Of a stretch of 64,000 nt of DNA, positions 43,083 to 53,999 are shown in pieces. The translations under genes and the position numbers were made by a program. Every line of letters starts with the position of its first letter. The stretch's first letter is position 1. Below the pieces are notes generated by a model, which saw only the letters and a program-made list of their open reading frames with translations, was not told where the DNA came from and ran no database searches. The stretch is from Undaria pinnatifida (Eukaryota; Sar; Phaeophyceae; Laminariales; Alariaceae), in NCBI GenBank assembly GCA_012845835.1, contig JABAKD010000023.1, forward strand, positions 9,155,840-9,219,839, in the 5' to 3' direction.

Positions 43083-46000
43083 TGGATTTGATTCATGGTG
43101 CTGGCTGCGTCGTCGGTCACTAAGTATGCTATGTATCTCACGGCGTGGCGATCGATAACCGAGTCCGAGGAGCCGTCAGGGACGTGCAAGCGAATGTGAG
43201 CGTGAAAGAGCGCCATGACTTCGGGCACATCTTCAGTTGGTAACCCGTGCAACTTGAGCAAAGGGGGCATATCCAAGCACCCACCCACTCCTTCCAGTTG
43301 CGTGGTGCTCTGACGTCTACCGCTTCCGTGTTCAGTTGGGCAAGCTCTTTGTCTGTGCGCCACTCTAACGTCCCACACTGGATTTGATTCATGGTGCTGG
43401 CTGCGTCGTCGGTCACTAAGTATGCTATGTATCTCACGGCGTGGCGATCGATAACCGAGTCCGAGGAGCCGTCAGGGACGTGCAAGCGAATGTGAGCGTG
43501 AAAGAGCGCCATGACTTCGGGCACATCTTCAGTTGGTAACCCGTGCAACTTGAGCAAAGGGGGCATATCCAAGCACCCACCCACTCCTTCCAGTTGCGTG
43601 GTGCTCTGACGTCTACCGCTTCCGTGTTCAGTTGGGCAAGCTCTTTGTCTGTGCGCCACTCTAACGTCCCACACTGGATTTGATTCATGGTGCTGGCTGC
43701 GTCGTCGGTCACTAAGTATGCTATGTATCTCACGGCGTGGCGATCGATAACCGAGTCCGAGGAGCCGTCAGGGACGTGCAAGCGAATGTGAGCGTGAAAG
43801 AGCGCCATGACTTCGGGCACATCTTCAGTTGGTAACCCGTGCAACTTGAACAAAGGGGGCATATCCAAGCACCTACCCACTCCTTCCAGTTGCGTGGTGC
43901 TCTGACGTCTACCGCTTCCGTGTTCAGTTGGGCAAGCTCTTTGTCTGTGCGCCACTCTAACGTCCCACACTGGATTTGATTCATGGTGCTGGCTGCGTCG
44001 TCGGTCACTAAGTATGCTATGTATCTCACGGCGTGGCGATCGATAACCGAGTCCGAGGAGCCGTCAGGGACGTGCAAGCGAATGTGAGCGTGAAAGAGCG
44101 CCATGACTTCGGGCACATCTTCAGTTGGTAACCCGTGCAACTTGAGCAAAGGGGGCATATCCAAGCACCCACCCACTCCTTCCAGTTGCGTGGTGCTCTG
44201 ACGTCTACCGCTTCCGTGTTCAGTTGGGCAAGCTCTTTGTCTGTGCGCCACTCTAACGTCCCACACTGGATTTGATTCATGGTGCTGGCTGCGTCGTCGG
44301 TCACTAAGTATGCTATGTATCTCACGGCGTGGCGATCGATAACCGAGTCCGAGGAGCCGTCAGGGACGTGCAAGCGAATGTGAGCGTGAAAGAGCGCCAT
44401 GACTTCGGGCACATCTTCAGTTGGTAACCCGTGCAACTTGAGCAAAGGGGGCATATCCAAGCACCCACCCACTCCTTCCAGTTGCGTGGTGCTCTGACGT
44501 CTACCGCTTCCGTGTTCAGTTGGGCAAGCTCTTTGTCTGTGCGCCACTCTAACGTCCCACACTGGATTTGATTCATGGTGCTGGCTGCGTCGTCGGTCAC
44601 TAAGTATGCTATGTATCTCACGGCGTGGCGATCGATAACCGAGTCCGAGGAGCCGTCAGGGACGTGCAAGCGAATGTGAGCGTGAAAGAGCGCCATGACT
44701 TCGGGCACATCTTCAGTTGGTAACCCGTGCAACTTGAGCAAAGGGGGCATATCCAAGCACCCACCCAATCCTTCCAGTTGCGTGGTGCTCTGACGTCTAC
44801 CGCTTCCGTGTTCAGTTGGGCAAGCTCTTTGTCTGTGCGCCACTCTAACGTCCCACACTGGATTTGATTCATGGTGCTGGCTGCGTCGTCGGTCACTAAG
44901 TATGCTATGTATCTCACGGCGTGGCGATCGATAACCGAGTCCGAGGAGCCGTCAGGGACGTGCAAGCGAATGTGAGCGTGAAAGAGCGCCATGACTTCGG
45001 GCACATCTTCAGTTGGTAACCCGTGCAACTTGAGCAAAGGGGGCATATCCAAGCACCCACCCACTCCTTCCAGTTGCGTGGTGCTCTGACGTCTACCGCT
45101 TCCGTGTTCAGTTGGGCAAGCTCTTTGTCTGTGCGCCACTCTAACGTCCCACACTGGATTTGATTCATGGTGCTGGCTGCGTCGTCGGTCACTAAGTATG
45201 CTATGTATCTCACGGCGTGGCGATCGATAACCGAGTCCGAGGAGCCGTCAGGGACGTGCAAGCGAATGTGAGCGTGAAAGAGCGCCATGACTTCGGGCAC
45301 ATCTTCAGTTGGTAACCCGTGCAACTTGAACAAAGGGGGCATATCCAAGCACCTACCCACTCCTTCCAGTTGCGTGGTGCTCTGACGTCTACCGCTTCCG
45401 TGTTCAGTTGGGCAAGCTCTTTGTCTGTGCGCCACTCTAACGTCCCACACTGGATTTGATTCATGGTGCTGGCTGCGTCGTCGGTCACTAAGTATGCTAT
45501 GTATCTCACGGCGTGGCGATCGATAACCGAGTCCGAGGAGCCGTCAGGGACGTGCAAGCGAATGTGAGCGTGAAAGAGCGCCAAGACGTCGGGCACATCT
45601 TCAGTTGGTAACCCGTGCAACTTGAACAAAGGGGGCATATCCAAGCACCTACCCACTCCTTCCAGTTGCGTGGTGCTCTGACGTCTACCGCTTCCGTGTT
45701 CAGTTGGGCAAGCTCTTTGTCTGTGCGCCACTCTAACGTCCCACACTGGATTTGATTCATGGTGCTGGCTGCGTCGTCGGTCACTAAGTATGCTATGTAT
45801 CTCACGGCGTGGCGATCGATAACCGAGTCCGAGGAGCCGTCAGGGACGTGCAAGCGAATGTGAGCGTGAAAGAGCGCCATGACTTCGGGCACATCTTCAG
45901 TTGGTAACCCGTGCAACTTGAGCAAAGGGGGCATATCCAAGCACCCACCCACTCCTTCCAGTTGCGTGGTGCTCTGACGTCTACCGCTTCCGTGTTCAGT

Positions 46001-49000
46001 TGGGCAAGCTCTTTGTCTGTGCGCCACTCTAACGTCCCACACTGGATTTGATTCATGGTGCTGGCTGCGTCGTCGGTCACTAAGTATGCTATGTATCTCA
46101 CGGCGTGGCGATCGATAACCGAGTCCGAGGAGCCGTCAGGGACGTGCAAGCGAATGTGAGCGTGAAAGAGCGCCATGACTTCGGGCACATCTTCAGTTGG
46201 TAACCCGTGCAACTTGAGCAAAGGGGGCATATCCAAGCACCCACCCACTCCTTCCAGTTGCGTGGTGCTCTGACGTCTACCGCTTCCGTGTTCAGTTGGG
46301 CAAGCTCTTTGTCTGTGCGCCACTCTAACGTCCCACACTGGATTTGATTCATGGTGCTGGCTGCGTCGTCGGTCACTAAGTATGCTATGTATCTCACGGC
46401 GTGGCGATCGATAACCGAGTCCGAGGAGCCGTCAGGGACGTGCAAGCGAATGTGAGCGTGAAAGAGCGCCATGACTTCGGGCACATCTTCAGTTGGTAAC
46501 CCGTGCAACTTGAGCAAAGGGGGCATATCCAAGCACCCACCCACTCCTTCCAGTTGCGTGGTGCTCTGACGTCTACCGCTTCCGTGTTCAGTTGGGCAAG
46601 CTCTTTGTCTGTGCGCCACTCTAACGTCCCACACTGGATTTGATTCATGGTGCTGGCTGCGTCGTCGGTCACTAAGTATGCTATGTATCTCACGGCGTGG
46701 CGATCGATAACCGAGTCCGAGGAGCCGTCAGGGACGTGCAAGCGAATGTGAGCGTGAAAGAGCGCCATGACTTCGGGCACATCTTCAGTTGGTAACCCGT
46801 GCAACTTGAGCAAAGGGGGCATATCCAAGCACCCACCCACTCCTTCCAGTTGCGTGGTGCTCTGACGTCTACCGCTTCCGTGTTCAGTTGGGCAAGCTCT
46901 TTGTCTGTGCGCCACTCTAACGTCCCACACTGGATTTGATTCATGGTGCTGGCTGCGTCGTCGGTCACTAAGTATGCTATGTATCTCACGGCGTGGCGAT
47001 CGATAACCGAGTCCGAGGAGCCGTCAGGGACGTGCAAGCGAATGTGAGCGTGAAAGAGCGCCATGACTTCGGGCACATCTTCAGTTGGTAACCCGTGCAA
47101 CTTGAACAAAGGGGGCATATCCAAGCACCTACCCACTCCTTCCAGTTGCGTGGTGCTCTGACGTCTACCGCTTCCGTGTTCAGTTGGGCAAGCTTTTTGT
47201 CTGTGCGCCACTCTAACGTCCCACACTGGATTTGATTCATGGTGCTGGCTGCGTCGTCGGTCACTAAGTATGCTATGTATCTCACGGCGTGGCGATCGAT
47301 AACCGAGTCCGAGGAGCCGTCAGGGACGTGCAAGCGAATGTGAGCGTGAAAGAGCGCCATGACGTCGGGCACATCTTCAGTTGGTAACCCGTGAAACTTG
47401 AGCAAAGGGGGCATATCCAAGCACCCACCCACTCCTTCCAGTTGCGTGGTGCTCTGACGTCTACCGCTTCCGTGTTCAGTTGGGCAAGCTTTTTGTCTGT
47501 GCGCCACTCTAACGTCCCACACTGGATTTGATTCATGGTGCTGGCTGCGTCGTCGGTCACTAAGTATGCTATGTATCTCACGGCGTGGCGATCGATAACC
47601 GAGTCCGAGGAGCCGTCAGGGACGTGCAAGCGAATGTGAGCGTGAAAGAGCGCCATGACTTCGGGCACATCTTCAGTTGGTAACCCGTGCAACTTGAGCA
47701 AAGGGGGCATATCCAAGCACCCACCCACTCCTTCCAGTTGCGTGGTGCTCTGACGTCTACCGCTTCCGTGTTCAGTTGGGCAAGCTCTTTGTCTGTGCGC
47801 CACTCTAACGTCCCACACTGGATTTGATTCATGGTGCTGGCTGCGTCGTCGGTCACTAAGTATGCTATGTATCTCACGGCGTGGCGATCGATAACCGAGT
47901 CCGAGGAGCCGTCAGGGACGTGCAAGCGAATGTGAGCGTGAAAGAGCGCCATGACTTCGGGCACATCTTCAGTTGGTAACCCGTGCAACTTGAGCAAAGG
48001 GGGCATATCCAAGCACCCACCCACTCCTTCCAGTTGCGTGGTGCTCTGACGTCTACCGCTTCCGTGTTCAGTTGGGCAAGCTCTTTGTCTGTGCGCCACT
48101 CTAACGTCCCACACTGGATTTGATTCATGGTGCTGGCTGCGTCGTCGGTCACTAAGTATGCTATGTATCTCACGGCGTGGCGATCGATAACCGAGTCCGA
48201 GGAGCCGTCAGGGACGTGCAAGCGAATGTGAGCGTGAAAGAGCGCCATGACTTCGGGCACATCTTCAGTTGGTAACCCGTGCAACTTGAACAAAGGGGGC
48301 ATATCCAAGCACCTACCCACTCCTTCCAGTTGCGTGGTGCTCTGACGTCTACCGCTTCCGTGTTCAGTTGGGCAAGCTCTTTGTCTGTGCGCCACTCTAA
48401 CGTCCCACACTGGATTTGATTCATGGTGCTGGCTGCGTCGTCGGTCACTAAGTATGCTATGTATCTCACGGCGTGGCGATCGATAACCGAGTCCGAGGAG
48501 CCGTCAGGGACGTGCAAGCGAATGTGAGCGTGAAAGAGCGCCATGACGTCGGGCACATCTTCAGTTGGTAACCCGTGAAACTTGAGCAAAGGGGGCATAT
48601 CCAAGCACCCACCCACTCCTTCCAGTTGCGTGGTGCTCTGACGTCTACCGCTTCCGTGTTCAGTTGGGCAAGCTTTTTGTCTGTGCGCCACTCTAACGTC
48701 CCACACTGGATTTGATTCATGGTGCTGGCTGCGTCGTCGGTCACTAAGTATGCTATGTATCTCACGGCGTGGCGATCGATAACCGAGTCCGAGGAGCCGT
48801 CAGGGACGTGCAAGCGAATGTGAGCGTGAAAGAGCGCCATGACTTCGGGCACATCTTCAGTTGGTAACCCGTGCAACTTGAGCAAAGGGGGCATATCCAA
48901 GCACCCACCCACTCCTTCCAGTTGCGTGGTGCTCTGACGTCTACCGCTTCCGTGTTCAGTTGGGCAAGCTCTTTGTCTGTGCGCCACTCTAACGTCCCAC

Positions 49001-49480
49001 ACTGGATTTGATTCATGGTGCTGGCTGCGTCGTCGGTCACTAAGTATGCTATGTATCTCACGGCGTGGCGATCGATAACCGAGTCCGAGGAGCCGTCAGG
49101 GACGTGCAAGCGAATGTGAGCGTGAAAGAGCGCCATGACGTCGGGCACATCTTCAGTTGGTAACCCGTGCAACTTGAGCAAAGGGGGCATATCCAAGCAC
49201 CCACCCACTCCTTCCAGTTGCGTGGTGCTCTGACGTCTACCGCTTCCGTGTTCAGTTGGGCAAGCTTTTTGTCTGTGCGCCACTCTAACGTCCCACACTG
49301 GATTTGATTCATGGTGCTGGCTGCGTCGTCGGTCACTAAGTATGCTATGTATCTCACGGCGTGGCGATCGATAACCGAGTCCGAGGAGCCGTCAGGGACG
49401 TGTGAGCGTGAAAGAGCGCCATGACTTCGGGCACATCTTCAGTTGGTAACCCGTGCAACTTGAGCAAAGGGGGCATATCC
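42685..49480. repeat. 296-bp tandem array of a gag segment, 23 copies
   Basis: There are 22 full 296-bp units starting at 42685 and every 296 bp after, plus a last unit (from 49197) shortened by a 10-bp deletion (CAAGCGAATG missing near 49402). Units are nearly identical, differing at a few recurrent sites (CACCCACCC/CACCTACCC, GAGCAAAGG/GAACAAAGG, GACTTCGG/GACGTCGG, AGCTCTTTG/AGCTTTTTG, GTGCAACTTG/GTGAAACTTG). Each unit encodes about 98 codons of Gag (DMPPLLKLHGL to NWKEWVGA), but 296 leaves a remainder of two, so each junction changes frame and translation stops within two units. Confidence 0.97.
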
Positions 49481-50170
49481 GATTTTTTGATCGAAGATTT
49501 TGGGTCTTTGTTGTGGTTGTGGTTTGCGCTCGGGTGCTACAGCAGAAGTTGTACGTGCTGTGCGAGGTGCTTCTACAGCAGAGGTGTTACGTGCTGTCGG
49601 GGGGTCTGGTTGAGAGCGGTCAGGGGGAGAGGTACGGCTGCTGTCAGAGCTACTCGACTGCTGTTGTATAAGCGTAGCAAGAGTCGTTGGGTGCTGCACG
49701 CGTTCAAAAACGACGTCGAGGTTTTGCTGTGGCTGCGGTACTCCTCTCACCTCATCTACCTTCTCGTCGGAGGGCCCACTCACAGGCTTCCGACTCCCCG
49801 GCAGCACCATCTCCAAGACCCACGCCGGCGGCGTGGTGCCGTCGAGCATGCACCTCTCAATGAAAGCGGCGGTCTCGACGCGGACGGGGTCGTGGCTGGT
49901 AAGGGCGCTTGGCGCGGCAAGGATGTCCTCTGCCAGGCTCGAGCCCTTTTCAACGGCTGCCCCGGCTGATACAGGCGTCGTGCTGAGCGCACCAGCCTCA
50001 TCTGCAGCGTCCCGCTGCTCCTCGTCGTCCACGGTCGGTTCGCCCTGGTCGGTGGGGGCGAGGGTCGCAAAAGAGTTCCCCGCCAGTACGGGAGTCGGTT
50101 CCTCCGGAGAGGGCGATGCCTTGCGGGCCTTCCCGCGGCTCTTCTTGGAGCGAGCTCCTGAGCGTGGCAT
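49439..50170 (-). pseudogene. gag: Ty3/gypsy Gag, N-terminal part
   Basis: The best start is ATG at 50168-50170 (MPRSGARSKKSRGKARKAS), 79 bases inside the 5' LTR. A strongly basic N-terminus is followed by a Pro/Ala/Ser/Glu-rich disordered region, a short helical part (VRVETAAFIERCMLDG), and a Gln/Ser/Thr/Pro-rich stretch ending KIFDQKI at the array border. The next gag segment (DMPPLL) is one base out of frame, with an A6 run at 49489-49494 as a likely slip site. The frame therefore stops inside the first array unit. Confidence 0.75.
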
Positions 50171-50249
50171 GTTTTTTTCTTCTTTTCCCGACGACAAACT
50201 TTATATTGGGTTTTATATAGGTTTGTTGTTCCGACGGTGGTCACTACTA

Positions 50250-50676
50250 TGGAACCTGGTCTCTCACGGGGTCCCGGAGTCGAAGTGGAGAGGGTGGTCC
50301 CGGAGGTCTGGTACTCGTCGCGGAGCGGAAGTCGAAGCGGAGAGGGCGTCGCAGAGCTAGAGTCGAAGCGGAGAGGACGTCGCGGTGCTGAGGTCCCTTG
50401 ACGATCGTTCTCACAGCGAACGCGGCTGAAAACCTTTCTTTCTTATATGTAGCAAGGAGATGCTAAAGCCAGAGCTAGAGTGACGGTGGGCTTATGCCCT
50501 TCGTCATGCGGCGGGATCATCTTTCGGTGACTGACCTTCCGGGGACGGGCCAACGCCGTCTATGACGGGTGACGCCGTTCGCGACCCGGGGTCGTGTATT
50601 GCCTGACCGGTGACGTGTCCCCTCGCGCATGCGTGTACGCGATCTACGATAGGTATCTACGACCCTGTCTTCCACA
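50250..50676 (-). repeat. Ty3/gypsy 5' LTR
   Basis: 427 bp, TGTGGAAGAC...GGTTCCA on the minus strand. Internal tandem-like GGAGTCGAAGTGGAGAGG / GGAAGTCGAAGCGGAGAGG units (~25-35 bp) sit near its end. No primer binding site starting TGG is evident directly after it; the adjacent bases are TAGTAGTGACCACCG. Confidence 0.93.
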
Positions 50677-50746
50677 CACATACATAAATCATGAAGAATT
50701 TCGTCGTGTGCCCACATCTTTCCGCTTATTTTTCAGTATACCGTGT
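50677..50746 (+). repeat. 70-bp direct repeat flanking the Ty3 element, right copy
   Basis: It starts at the first base after the LTR and matches 36040-36108 with about six differences, more diverged than the two LTRs are from each other. Confidence 0.85.
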
Positions 50747-50835
50747 GGGTTTTTGACAATACCTTGTAGGAGACTGCTTCTTGCTGTAGTATTATTCGTA
50801 GTGTGGTCTTTTTTTGGCATGCCAGACATCAACCC

Positions 50836-51995
50836 TTAATTAACTACTTTTTTCCAGCTGGTCTCTTCTATTTTGAGTTCATCTACAACATAAGTTTCTT
50901 CTGTAGTATTCATCCAGGACCCATAAGGTAGACATACACAATACCCCGAAGGAAACGAACCCACAGCTGGCGTGTACGTGCCATATGTATTCTTACATAA
51001 TGTAGCACGCAAGATACTGTAACATACATCTTGCGATGACATTAAATGGTTGCTCGAAATTAATGCAGAATTTCCAAAACACAGAACAAGGGCGGGAGGC
51101 ACAAACAACGAAAACTGGTGGCGTTGGAAGTGTTTCATTGATATGCATACTCGGAAAAAAAGTGCGTTCTGTTTATCTTCAAAGCAGCCGAATGTGTGAG
51201 TCGGTGGGTCAGCGCGGTAATTGGTTATGCAGGCTGCCGCGAGCAATGTAAGAGGTGCCACGCAACTCGCAAGATAACACACACCTAAGGGTGTCGCATT
51301 TTTGGTTGTCGGGTAGTGCACGTCCGATACGAGTCGTACGGTATGGCACGAGGGACAACACACACGGAGACTATTAATACATTTTGATTACTAGCATATC
51401 GTTTGGCAGGTCGTTTATTTACAGTACGCGTTTTAGCTCTTTCACTCTTGAAAACGTTACGCCACATTAGCTCCAAGTCGTTGGTACCCAAATAGTTGGG
51501 GGCAGTTCTCACGGAGTAGCTAATAAATGGCTCAACCGGCTTTGTTTCGAGCACTGCTAGTAAATTCGGGTCGAATAATCGGTGGGAACCACCTACAATA
51601 CTATCGCCCTGGCGACGGAAAAGGACCTGTACCGTTTGCACACCGGGATAGGTAAGCTCCCGCTGTGCCAAGCGATTTCACCGGCCCTACGATGCAGTGA
51701 GGACAGCGGCACTGATCAAGCGGCCCTGTGGGGGGCCACTAGTGAATAGACTACCAAGACATGCTAAAGCAGCGGTATCTCTACGAATGCCGTACTTGTA
51801 TAATAGCTCGGTTCTCTCGGCGGGAGGAATGATCGGCACGAACATTGGCTGTTTGCTGTTGTTCTTCGCATCGTGATGAAATAAGCGATGAAGTCCATAC
51901 GAAGTCACAGGTCTCACAGTACATGCAGTGCTGTTGGATGTCCATGGGCAGAAGAAATATTTGGCTGAACGCGAACAACACGCGCAGACCCTCAT
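50836..51995 (-). pseudogene. unidentified protein remnant(s)
   Basis: Three consecutive minus-strand frames look more protein-like than background. 51687-51995 ends with IIPPAERTELLYKYGIRRDT and CLGSLFTSGPPQGRLISA. 51285-51671 contains LTYPGVQTVQVLFRRQGDSI and DLELMWRNVFKSERA. 50836-51363 contains DVCYSILRATLCKNTYGTYT and GYCVCLPYGSWMNTTEETYV. They are in different frames, overlap or are separated by stops, and have no clear splice sites. They may be one or two decayed genes. I recognise no family. Confidence 0.35.
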
Positions 51996-51999
51996 TTAT

Positions 52000-53270
52000 T
52001 GCTTTCGTCTTTGCATGAGACTATGCACTGTACCTGTATAGGGCATGCGTGGATGGATGTTGTTCTGTCTTCGAAAGGATGATGGCATGTGTATGATGCG
52101 TGTGACATCATCCTTCCCGAGACTCATCCTATACTGTGGCACATGCCGGGTAGAGGAGAAAAGGCTGTGGCTGAAGGAGGGGGGGGGGGCTCACCCAAGC
52201 AGCAGGCGTGGTGCTGCAGCGGTATGGGTGTTAGATGCACTATTATTCTTGGTAATCATCAGATAGCGGTTTGTCTTGCTTCCAACCCCCATTTACCTTG
52301 ACCCGATACCCCCATTGTATGAAACACGTCCCATTTCGGGGCCGAAGGCATATACTATACTAAATCGTTCTATTAATATTTCGAAGACATGACTATATTC
52401 AAGGTTCCCCTCCGGGAAGTGCCTAAGTGTGTGGCTCAATAACGAAACCCAAACATCCAACATCTGACTGTCTGTGGGCCAATAAGATGTACCTGGTGGT
52501 AGTGAAACCTATGTTCTTGTCCGCAGCTCGATATATAGACTATAGTTCCTTGAATCTCCTTGGCTGGGTGCTTGACAAAGGATGTCCTGGACTCCGTGCG
52601 GCGGATAGCTTGGTTTAGTGATTTGGCAGACCAGTATCATAGAGCACGCACGCTACACGGTAGCACGGTAGCGCGCACCAACATATTTCAGAGGCTCGCC
52701 TCGCCTGGGGAAGCTCGATTTCTCACCCAAAACCTGATCTTGATATATTGTGTGCGAACAAACCTGGATGAAGGAGCCCCAGCCCCCAAACACACACTTT
52801 TGCGATAAATATATTAGACAATGTTGTGACACCTCTATATCGTAGCTAGCACGCGCGAGAGCGAGCTACGACAATTAGATGAAATGGTTGATGCACGACG
52901 TGCATGTATGAGGCGGACGTAGGGGGTTGTCCCAACATTGATTCGTTGATCGGGTGTGATGTTCGATTGGTTTACCAGGAATAAAGGCAGAGGTAGGTGT
53001 GAATAGGATGTTTCCTCCTGGGACGGAAACGTGCGCAGGACCGATATTTGTATACCAGGTCGTATTGTTTTATGTATAAATACCCCTCCAAGTAAGTGCC
53101 GTTCACACGTATGTCATGCTACGGAAAAAAATGTGCTGCAACATTTATATTCTGAGGCTCCTTGCTTTCGATGAAAATATAATAGCAAAATGTTCAACAT
53201 GACTGTCCAAAACGTTTCCACTGAAAAAGGCTGAGGCACCCTCCCTCCAGGTAGTAAACACACGGTTTTG
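52000..53270. other. no gene recognised apart from a degraded MITE
   Basis: Short frames only. Near 53113-53170 there is another faint MITE-like segment (ATGCTACGG then CTGAGGCTCCTTG). Confidence 0.4.
52645..52855 (-). mobile_element. MITE copy 7, degraded
   Basis: The left end GCACGCACGCTACACGGTAG and right end ACACCTCTATATCGTAGCTA recall the family terminal repeats. The interior has AAGGAGCCCC but is otherwise strongly diverged. Confidence 0.5.
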
Positions 53271-53344
53271 CTTTGTGCTGAATGAACTACATCAAATAAT
53301 AGTGACAATGGCTTCTGTACTGCGAGGATCGGCGTGTTGGTGCC

Positions 53345-53640
53345 CTCGTATCAAAGAGCCAAGCGTTAAATATCGTTGCAGGACCACAGTATCAAAGAGC
53401 CAAGCCATAAATACCGCTGCCGAGCGTGACCTCTACTCCACGTTTTCAGGCGGCACCATTAATATCACCACAATATCAAAGAGCCAAGGGTTAAATGTCG
53501 TTGCAGGACCACAGCAAAAAGTGTTAAAAAAAGTAACGTACGTTGACAATGGTGTTAATATTTTTATGTTTGGCCGCTTCCGAAGGTATCCTCCTCTCGT
53601 CGCTTTCAGGCGGCACCATCAATATCACCGGTGCGTTGAC
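53345..53640 (+). repeat. short interspersed repeats within an open frame
   Basis: TATCAAAGAGCCAAGC followed by GTTAAATATCGTTGCAGGAC recurs three times (near 53349, 53391, 53485) and CAGGCGGCACCATCAATATC twice (near 53447 and 53608). The plus frame 53275-54117 (280 codons) spans them but has no motif and is Arg/Thr-rich; I consider it doubtful. Confidence 0.6.
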
Positions 53641-53791
53641 CAAACACAAACGCTAGCGGCGAGTCGTAAACGATCTCTCGCGCGTTTCCCACGTCGCTAT
53701 CGTCCCTATTCGCATGTTCACCAGATCACAAACGCTACAGCGGCGAGACGTAAAACGATCGTCCGCGAGTTTATGATATGGCCACTACGGA

Positions 53792-53869
53792 ATTGTTGCC
53801 TAATAATACAGAACACACGGTTTCCTTACACACGGTTTCCTTGCAAGTCCTTCTATATTAGGCAACAAT
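53792..53869. repeat. 14-bp inverted repeat with 50-bp spacer
   Basis: ATTGTTGCCTAATA (53792-53805) and its exact complement TATTAGGCAACAAT (53856-53869). Between them ACACACGGTTTCCTT is directly repeated. Confidence 0.85.
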
Positions 53870-53999
53870 GCCGGTGCACGAAAATATTAGTAGTGGGGAA
53901 CGGACGGTATGTACCAATCGCTGTCGGCAATTTCTACCCCAAACGCGTCCTCAAACATATGCTTGGTCTACCCGCAACGCCAGCACAGTGGAAATATTC

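Larger units (their letters stand above)
36111..50676 (-). mobile_element. Ty3/gypsy LTR retrotransposon with a giant gag-embedded tandem array
   Basis: On the minus strand the order is 5' LTR (50250-50676), gag, protease, reverse transcriptase, RNase H, integrase, polypurine tract, 3' LTR (36111-36537). Integrase after RT defines the Ty3/gypsy order. Total 14.6 kb, of which about 6.5 kb is 22 extra copies of a 296-bp gag segment; without them it would be about 8 kb. The LTRs are both 427 bp and differ at about a dozen positions by eye. Coding is broken by several frameshifts and two in-frame TAA codons, so it is inactive. Confidence 0.95.

Noticed and set aside
43138-49298. Twenty-one separate 178-codon genes on the minus strand
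   Set aside because: They are the same two-unit reading of the 296-bp gag array, each starting at the same internal ATG and stopping after the frame change. They are not independent genes.
42685-49480. Assembly error as the sole explanation of the 296-bp array
   Set aside because: Units carry distinguishing variants and the last has a private 10-bp deletion, so the array is not a simple copy-paste artefact. Exact copy number could still be wrong.
36111-50676. An endogenous retrovirus with an envelope gene
   Set aside because: Only gag, protease, RT, RNase H and integrase are seen. The 0.9 kb after integrase has no sense-strand frame with signal peptide or membrane segments.
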